This document shows, in pieces, positions 57,201-64,000 of a stretch of 64,000 nt of DNA. Position numbers and translations under genes: made by a program. Numbering within the stretch: the first letter of the stretch is position 1; each line of letters begins with the position of its first letter. The DNA is taken from positions 46,989,189-47,053,188 of the forward strand of contig CM075938.1 in the NCBI GenBank assembly GCA_038030265.1, in the 5' to 3' direction. The notes under the pieces were generated by a model. It did not search any database, was not told where the DNA came from, and saw only the letters and a list, made by a program, of their open reading frames with translations. Source of the DNA: Corythucha ciliata (lineage: Eukaryota; Arthropoda; Insecta; Hemiptera; Tingidae).

Positions 57201-57533
57201 TCTAGGCTCGGTGAAATCCTTGCCGTATGGTGGGAGGGGGTCCTCAGTTCGTCATTATCTGACGCGTTCATTGTTGAGACGAATACGCATCACGAGGGCT
57301 CAGCAGGGGAATGCGACAAGCTGCCCACCCATTTGTCCGGAGCACTCGTGTAGCACTAGTGCAGCAAAGACACAGACCTATTATCTCACCTCTATTATGA
57401 AAATGTCAAAAACATTGAATTTTCACTTGAATCAGTCGAAAATGCGCTGCAATTTTTCTGTGCTTCTTTTATTTCTTCCCCGTCCGCAGTTCTAATTTAT
57501 TTTATCGCATTCACTATATTTTCTTTTTTTTAG

Positions 57534-57864
57534 TGGCCTCTCTCAGTATTTACTTTGATCTGCGATCATTAAGTTTTTGGAGACACGTAGTTAAGGAAGT
57601 AATAATCATAATAACAAACCTAGCTGATATTTTGCATTACAGTTTTTACCTTATACCAGTTATACCGTCGTCAATTTCTCTAATTGTCTCTGGTAAAAAA
57701 CAATGTGTCTTTGTAACGATCACCGTGGCACATTTTTTTTTTTGAGTTCCTTGTGAAATTTCGGCTAATTGTCGTCCATTACAGTTTTAATTATGTACTT
57801 AGTCTATTTAGGAGGAACATTCAGAGTTTGGCACAACAATATTCGCCGTCGACCAACTTTTTGA
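57534..57864 (+). CDS. Two candidate terminal exons of an unidentified membrane protein
   Basis: 57534-57692 and 57785-57864 join in frame across a 92-base intron with a tttag acceptor, a g|gtaaaa donor and an attacag acceptor, ending at TGA. The peptide would have two hydrophobic segments (EVIIIITNLADI...YLIPVIPSSISLIV and IMYLVYLGG) and a basic tail, HNNIRRRPTF. No family is recognised and no upstream exon is identified. It could be a chance arrangement in AT-rich DNA. Confidence 0.25.
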
Positions 57865-58660
57865 GTGACACTTACAGCTAATTTCAACACGTTTGAATTG
57901 TACTACGTTTGCGGGGAAGTGACTTGAGTGAAATTAAATGTTTCCTTGTCTTAACGGCGGTAGAATTTTTTGTGAAAAAAAGTCTGGCGTACTAACTCAT
58001 CTTCAGGGTCGGTGAATTTTAATAAAAATAAATAGTAAAAAAAAAAAGTGTAAATTTATTCATGGAGGATTTTACCACCGAAAGTTGAGTTTCGAATGCG
58101 GATGATTCAGATTTAAAGAAAAAATCCGTTGCACTTTGAATAAAATAAGGTTGATGATGATGACGGTGGTGATGAATGAATGAACAATAGTGTGGATCAC
58201 CACCATACATCATCCATGTTCTCTGATTAATGTGCAAAACAAGTGCGGCGACTTCCAGTACTTTATTTCAAAGCTGTTTGAGGGAAACATGGGCGAGTGA
58301 ATAACTCATAGCATAGCTCACGTGTAGCTTCTTTATCCTCATGTACCACATTCATTATTTCAATCATCCAGTCATCATTATGTCTTTGCTTATAAACATC
58401 GTTGCCCTACGCGTACCGCGGGCTGGAAGACCATCAACTGGGCACTACGCATTGGAGTACAACCGTGTGCGTATATTGTCAACCTCCGTGTTGACCTCGG
58501 TACTTAAACGATTTTTTTTCCCCCCCTGAAAATCCCTCACCCAGTCATCCCTCAAGGTCAATCCTGTCTATAAATATTTGACATTGAACCTGATGAAAAT
58601 ATACCTACCTAAATAATATTGGGAAGGAGAAAAAGGCAAAAGAAAATAAAGAACACGCAC

Positions 58661-58695
<35 letters not shown>

Positions 58696-60195
58696 AACAT
58701 TCGTCATATTCTATGTCAGAGGGGTAAAGACGCGGTCTAGTGTGTAGTCAACCCCAGTTTGGTCACGGTGGCATTTATTATTATTATTATCTTTTTTAAT
58801 GCTTAATATAATTGATTGCCACGGATCGGTGTCACTCTAGTTACAGGAAAGTTGAAATTCGCTACGCGTTCCCTTCTTCTCCACTGTGACCATCGACTAA
58901 CACCAAGCCGATATATAAATAGCTTATAGAACGTGACTTTAATTTTGAATATCAACCTAGACGTTCTATTAAATTTTCCCACGACGTGTTTGCCTGGTTG
59001 ATTCGCTCCCACCCTGATTGCCATTATGCGCGTCCAAGCTACAAACTTCTTTTTTTCAGGATCATCGCTTCATATAAACCAACCTTGGAAAATACAGGCT
59101 ATTATAAAATAGGCTGATTAAAGAATTAACTTATATTCACTAATAGTAAAAATAGAAATATTCCGAGTCGTGAGAATAGAACTTAAGCGCTGCGACTAAT
59201 AGGAATTGTAGTTAGGGAGGGGGCGTCATTTGTTGATCAACAATGATAGAGTTTCTATTTTATTCTAATGGGATTTCTTGGTATATAAATTGTGTAATTG
59301 AGGAACCCACTTTCAACAAACGAACAATGACTGAACTAAAACAAATACGAGAGATAATGATGAACAAATCTCTAAAAAAAAAAAACGCGGCGTATGTGAG
59401 CTAACGGCGTATGTGAGCTAACGGACTTTTGAATAGTTCAAAATAATTCTCTGTCTGGTAAAGGTCTATAAATAGAGGATTTCAAACTCCATTTCACCAC
59501 TTTCCATTAATAACTGCTTTTATGTTGTTTCGGGGGACAGTCTATGAGAAAAAAAAATAAAAAACCGAAAGTAGAAAACTTACCAAATTGTCGCAGTCAT
59601 TAATATTCCACTTGATTTCTATCGCGAATTCAAATAGTTTTCAGATAGGACGTATTTATGACACTAATTTAAGCACTCGTTTCTTTATTTTTTAAATAAA
59701 TCCGAACCGAAGTTCCGTTGTCCAATGATGATGACTGACTGTGAGTCGACCGGCACGCGGAGCGTCTATTCTATAGTGTATACCCCACGCAAACAAGCGA
59801 ACTATAGCTCCCTGCCTTCGGACGTGCCCCCTCCGCGTCAATGGTGGGATGCAAGTTTTGTTGTTTTTTTTTGTTTTTTCAATTTAGTATCTTCGCAATA
59901 ATTCAGACATCGAGATCTTAGTGGATATGTGGGCGTAACTAGTCAACAACACGAAATTCATGTGGTGGAGAGGAGGGGGGGGGTTATAGAATTTGACTTG
60001 GAATGCGAAATGCTGACACGTCATTCAATAATCCCGCCCGTCTGTGCGGATCTTAAAGGTAAAATAGCCAAAAAAAGACCTTGACGAAGATATTCGTGAA
60101 TTTTGGCTCAAAAGTCCTTCTCAGCGTTTCATAGGTAGTGTTGGACAAAAAACAATTTCGTGTTGTCGTACGACCAAGTGTAACAACTGCCTACT
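57865..60195. other. Gene-free stretch with microsatellites
   Basis: (GAAA)n at about 58664-58697, a (TTA)n patch at about 58775-58790, and a tandem 18-base duplication gcgtatgtgagctaacg at 59389-59424. No gene is supported. Confidence 0.4.
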
Positions 60196-60341
60196 GAGGG
60201 CTTGTTCTATAACTTTAACAACAGTAGTTAACGACAGTAAGTCATATGCTTTCATTAATTAAATCGACGAAATTGAATGAAATCAGGTGATTGACTGTTG
60301 GTATCAACTGTTGCTAATTTTATAGAACAGGGGCCCTGATC
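60196..60341. mobile_element. Small MITE
   Basis: cttgttctataactttaaca near the left end is inverted as tgttgctaattttatagaac near the right end. Complementarity continues inward through the tgact/agtca region. The total is about 146 bases. Confidence 0.7.
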
Positions 60342-60394
60342 AACGACTACATCCGGAATTCAAGAATCACTTTAAAAACAACTTAAAGGTGGCT

Positions 60395-60905
60395 GCAAAT
60401 GCTGCATCACGTATTAGCACTTTTTCTCAATTTTTGCCGCGCGAATTAGTTAGTTTTCTCAATTTCAGTCAAGAAGTTTCCCCCGAGAATGCGCAAGAAT
60501 GGCGTTTCTGAATTTCAGCTGTGAATTAGCGCTTTTTCTTAATTTCAGCTCTGTCTTTTTTTTTTTTTTTTTTTAGCCAAAAATTGGAACTTTATCTCAA
60601 TTTTAGCCGCCAATTATCATAAATCTCACTTTTATCTGCAAATGAGAGATTTTTCTCAATTTTAGTAGATTATCACATTTTCCAAATTGTATCCGCGAAT
60701 CTTAAAAAAATCGATATAATTTTACCCACGAATTTCAGCCGCGAACTTGCGTTTTCTCAATTCCAGATATCAGTTTTCCTAACTTTTACAGGAGCAAATT
60801 TTCCCGCTTTTTCCCAATTTTAGCCTTGAATTAGCATTTTTCTCAATTTTAGTCACGAAAGATCGCTTTTTCTCTGTTTCATGCGCGAACTACTCAAGTT
60901 CATCC
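60395..60905. repeat. Tandem array, inverse orientation of the cgctaattcgcgg family
   Basis: tttctcaattttagccgcga-type units recur about every 30 bases to the cagggg end at 60914. Confidence 0.8.
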
Positions 60906-60913
60906 GCGACAGG

Positions 60914-60960
60914 GGCGGATCCAGGTCTGAATCCTTGGGGTGGGGTTTTGTATTCAAGTG
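60914..60960. mobile_element. hAT-type left terminus, partner not found
   Basis: caggggcggatccaggtctg followed by a G-rich ggggtgggg is a typical hAT start. It directly follows an array. No inverse end is seen before the window closes. Confidence 0.5.
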
Positions 60961-61178
60961 AACACGAAAATTAAAAGTTCATTTATTTTTGCGAATTGAG
61001 ACAACAATGAGGAACTATCGGGTATTCGAATTAGAAGTTTCTATCACTTCTGTTATATTTAGACGAAGTTTGTTCAGAGAAAAAGGACAAGTACTTATTC
61101 GCGAAGTACAAGGCAAAAAAAAAAAAAAAACAACGAAAGGTTTCGAGTGATCTAAAAAATAGTGAGTGGAGTCAAATT

Positions 61179-62524
61179 TTAATTCCTACACTCCTCCTCA
61201 CGAACGATTTTTGACAGTCCCAAATTCTGTCTGAACTGTTCGAATTTAACAGTTGGGAGAGATTTGGTGAATATGTCAGCATCCATAATTTCAGAAGGTC
61301 GATAGTTGACTTCGACTTCTCCTCTCAAGACTACCTCTCGAATAAAATGCTTTTTTATGTCGATATGTTTTGATTTCGAGCTTGTGATTGGGTTCTTTGC
61401 GAGACTTTGAGCTGCTTGGTTGTCAGTGAAAATCGTCACCGTCGATATTTGCATGCCCAAATCTATTCCCAGCTGTTTGAGATCTTCTTTGGTGGCTTCT
61501 GTGAGTGCCATGAACTCTGCTTCGGCCGTCGAAAGAGCAACGGTTCTTTGTTTTCTTGATTCCCACAGCTAACGACTGTTCCAGCGAGTTTAAAACAATA
61601 ACCGGTGTAGGATCTTCGGTCTTGAGGACATGTTGCCCAGTCGGCGTCGGCGAAGCCAGTTAGACTTTTTCCAGTCTTTCTGAATTTTAACGCGAAATTC
61701 TGTGTCCCTTGCAGGTACCTCAAAACGCGTTTCGCAGCCTCCCAGTGTTCCTTTCGAAATCAGGTATTAAATTGACTGAGGTAACTCACCGTACGAGAAA
61801 TATCAGGTCGAGTTGCCAATTAAACTTTGATACGGCCTGTTGAATAATTCTTCCTCATCTTCTGATTTTTTAAATTTTAGTCTTGGTTCCGTTGGAGTGG
61901 AAATTGGTTTGCACATAGACATATTGAATTGATTCAACAAATCATCGATGTATTTCGTTTGAGAAATGGAGATGTGATGTTTTGTTTGTTTAAATTCGAT
62001 GCCAAGGCAATAACTGAGGTCGCTCAAATCACGGATTACGAATTTTTCTGAAAGTGATGTTTTCAGTTCTTCAAAATAACTTGGTTTTGTCGCGCCTATA
62101 ATTAAGTCATCGACATAAATTCCAACAATAACTTTTTCTCCTCCTCCTCGCGACAAGACGTAGACGCAAGGGTCAGCGAGAGACGGTTGAAACCCAAAAG
62201 TTTGTAGAATGTTGTCTATAACTTCAAGAACCATTGCCTTCCGGCTTGCTTCAAAACGTAGAGAGCTTTCTGTAGGCGGCAGACCTTTTCTTTTTTCAAG
62301 TTTTTCATGTCTTCAAGCATGTTTCTCGCTTTTGTGAACAATTCCGAATTAGGATGGTCACTTTCTTCCAGCATTATGTCTTGAAGAAATTTTTCTGGAC
62401 AGTTGGGCATTTTCATAAAAATTTTCTCTTCGATGTCACCGTTCAAAAAGGCGCTAGAGAAATCAAGGTGTTTGAGAGTAAGGTTTTCTTCAGCTGCACT
62501 GGGAAAAAGAGTCGGTTCCGGCAC
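61179..62524 (-). mobile_element. Ty1/copia retrotransposon, RT and RNase H remnant
   Basis: Minus-strand segments in order are HLDFSSAFLNGDIEEKIFMK and CRLQKALYVLKQAGRQW (RT), then VIVGIYVDDLIIGA (catalytic YVDD box, near 62106-62117) and YCLGIEFKQ. RNase H follows with GFADADWATCPQDRRSYTGY, IFTDNQAAQSLAKNP, SKSKHIDIKKHFIREVV and DADIFTKSLP. Several frame changes and a stop near 61760 disable it. Integrase and gag are absent; the 5' side is cut at about 62515, next to an unrelated repeat. A purine tract and TGTAGG at about 61184 suggest the 3' LTR starts there and runs leftward. Confidence 0.93.
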
Positions 62525-62754
62525 TCGGTTGAAACAGTATTCTCGGTTGAAACAGTAGTTTCAACCGTTAAACTTAACCATGAAAAATAAACGTCATTCT
62601 GTTAAAGACGGCTCCAACAGTTATTTGTTCGGTTAAGAGTGCAAACAACCGTCAAAAAGACTCTTTTACCGTGTATTTAACAGACTTTTCTGCACTTTCA
62701 CGTGCTTAACCGTACAAACAAAGTCGGTTGAGCTGAAAACTTGTCGCCCAGCCG
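62525..62754. repeat. Flank of the minisatellite, cggttgaaac-rich
   Basis: Short inverted and direct copies of cggttgaaacagta and gtttcaaccgttaa occur. It appears related in sequence to the 21-bp array that follows and to interrupt the copia remnant. Confidence 0.5.
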
Positions 62755-63365
62755 GTGTGTATAACGGTAAAACCGAGGTGAATGGCCGTGTAACCGAGTT
62801 TAATAACTGTAAAACCGAGTTGAATGACGGTAAAACAGAATTCAATGACGGTGAAATCGAGCTGAATGACGGTAAAACCGAGTTGAACGACCGTATTACC
62901 GACCTGAATGAAGGTAAAACAGAGTTGGAAGACGGTAAAACCGAGTCGAATGACGGTAAAACCGAGTTGAATGACGGTGAAATCAAGTTGGAATGATGGA
63001 GAAACCGAGTTGAATGACGGTGAAACCGAGTTGAGCGACCATGTTACCGAGTTGAATGACGGTAAAGCCGAGTTCAACAGTCGGGTTACCGAGATGAATG
63101 ACGGTAAAACCGAGCGAAGTGACGGTAAAGCAGAATTCAATGACGGTGAAACCGAGTTGAGCGACCATGTCACCGAGTTGCATGACGGTAAAGCCGAGTT
63201 GAACGGTCATGTTACCGAGATGAATGACGGTAAAACCGAGCGTAGTGACGGTAAAGCAGAATTCAATGATGGTGAAATCGAGTTGAATATGGCGATGTAA
63301 CAGAGTTTAATGACGGCGTTACCGAGTTTAGTAACTGTAAAGCAGAGTTGAATGACGGTGAACCC
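62755..63365. repeat. 21-bp minisatellite
   Basis: The unit gacggtaaaaccgagttgaa(t) repeats about 27 times with scattered changes. Because 21 is divisible by three, both strands stay open for long stretches (for example 62971-63300 on +, 62706-63173 on -), giving repetitive TELNDGK-like peptides. There is no sign of translation. Confidence 0.92.
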
Positions 63366-63624
63366 GGTTCCATTGCCACTAATATCAAATGTACTGACGT
63401 TGCACTGTGTAGGCGGACGATAAAACCGATGAAACGAAATTTTCATTTTCTAAAACTTCCAGATCTTGCAACTTTCGCAAATTTCCCTGGGTCCCAGGTC
63501 ACAATCAAAGAAAGCGGGATATTTTTCGATGAAGAACACACACAAAAAATGTAAATCGAATCAAACTCAATGCTCCCATCGGTAGCCTAGTATTTATTTT
63601 TATTTAATGAAAGCATTCAGATAC

Positions 63625-64000
63625 CAGTGGCGTGGCGTCAGGGCAAGTAAAGCAAGTGGCACTTGCCCTAAGCGATCCCCCTTTATTATTACTTTAAGTT
63701 TTCCTCCTTTTGTTCCAAACTTTATTATGGTTAAATTCATAAGAATTTGAAACCTAATTTTGTAATTCAAGACTACGATGTTAAAATTATAAATCTTGTG
63801 TTGCGGAGATGAGCGAAGCCGCATGAAACGGACGCAGCGCTCGAGACAGAAGTGCTACGAGTGTGTTCCTTACTTTCTACCCCCTTGCTAACCCCTCATC
63901 ATAACACTCTGACCGAGACAGAATGATAAAGTGTGGTTGGGAGGGGCCGTCGTTAAAGCTGCCGAAAAAGTGCTAGGGATCTATTCCTACGTTGGAGTAC
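63625..64000. mobile_element. hAT-like left end running off the window
   Basis: cagtggcgtggcgtcagggc at 63625, followed by an inverted pair gcaagt...acttgccct, resembles a hAT terminus. The right end would lie beyond the window. No coding frame with a domain is seen. Confidence 0.4.

Noticed and set aside
62706..63300. Long open frames repeating TELNDGK or its reverse-strand equivalent
   Set aside because: Produced by a 21-bp tandem repeat open on both strands; no start context, signal or domain.
60914..63680. One large hAT element spanning the copia remnant
   Set aside because: The 60914 terminus and the 63625 terminus are both left-type ends in the same orientation with different sequences, so they do not pair.

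Overview
The window looks like nuclear DNA of an arthropod, most likely an insect. Genes are split by short GT-AG introns, base composition is AT-rich, and the families present are animal ones. The unusual density of degenerate ~20-35 bp arrays resembles what I associate with whitefly-type hemipteran genomes, but that is only a guess. Nothing prokaryotic is present: no operons and no CRISPR.

Genes, left to right. UGT-1 (3743-5494, +) and UGT-2 (24202-26556, +) are complete four-exon UDP-glycosyltransferases that share intron positions. A CHCHD2/10-type twin CX9C protein (17209-17790, +) lies between them. A boca/MESD chaperone (26685-34663, -) ends in KDEL and has one 7.3-kb intron. It is head-to-head with a six-exon ceramide-synthase-like TLC protein (34821-36239, +) whose catalytic residues are all missing. 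The last three exons of a selenium-binding-protein gene (37527-38255, +) follow without the rest of the gene. An eight-exon haem peroxidase homologue (42641-47636, -) has lost the distal and proximal histidines. All exon joins given here keep frame and use visible splice sites; they were read by hand.

The rest is mostly repetitive. There are two very long palindromic fold-back elements (8371-10146 and about 10465-12490), at least eight smaller inverted-repeat elements, and a solo LTR with a 4-bp target duplication (15076-15535). Remnants of a LINE, a BEL/Pao element and a Ty1/copia element are present. At least three non-autonomous hAT elements have recognisable termini and 8-bp target duplications (20785-22515, 30751-31728, 31896-33189), and a fourth is likely (46255-46949).

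The most distinctive signal is that several hAT elements carry tandem arrays inside them. Related degenerate arrays, sharing a core like ccgcgaaatt or its complement, recur in both orientations through the intergenic and intronic DNA. A plausible reading is that mobile elements carried or seeded minisatellites, which expanded the spaces between otherwise compact genes. From about 48 kb onward I see no convincing intact gene, only retroelement remnants, arrays and one weak pair of candidate exons.
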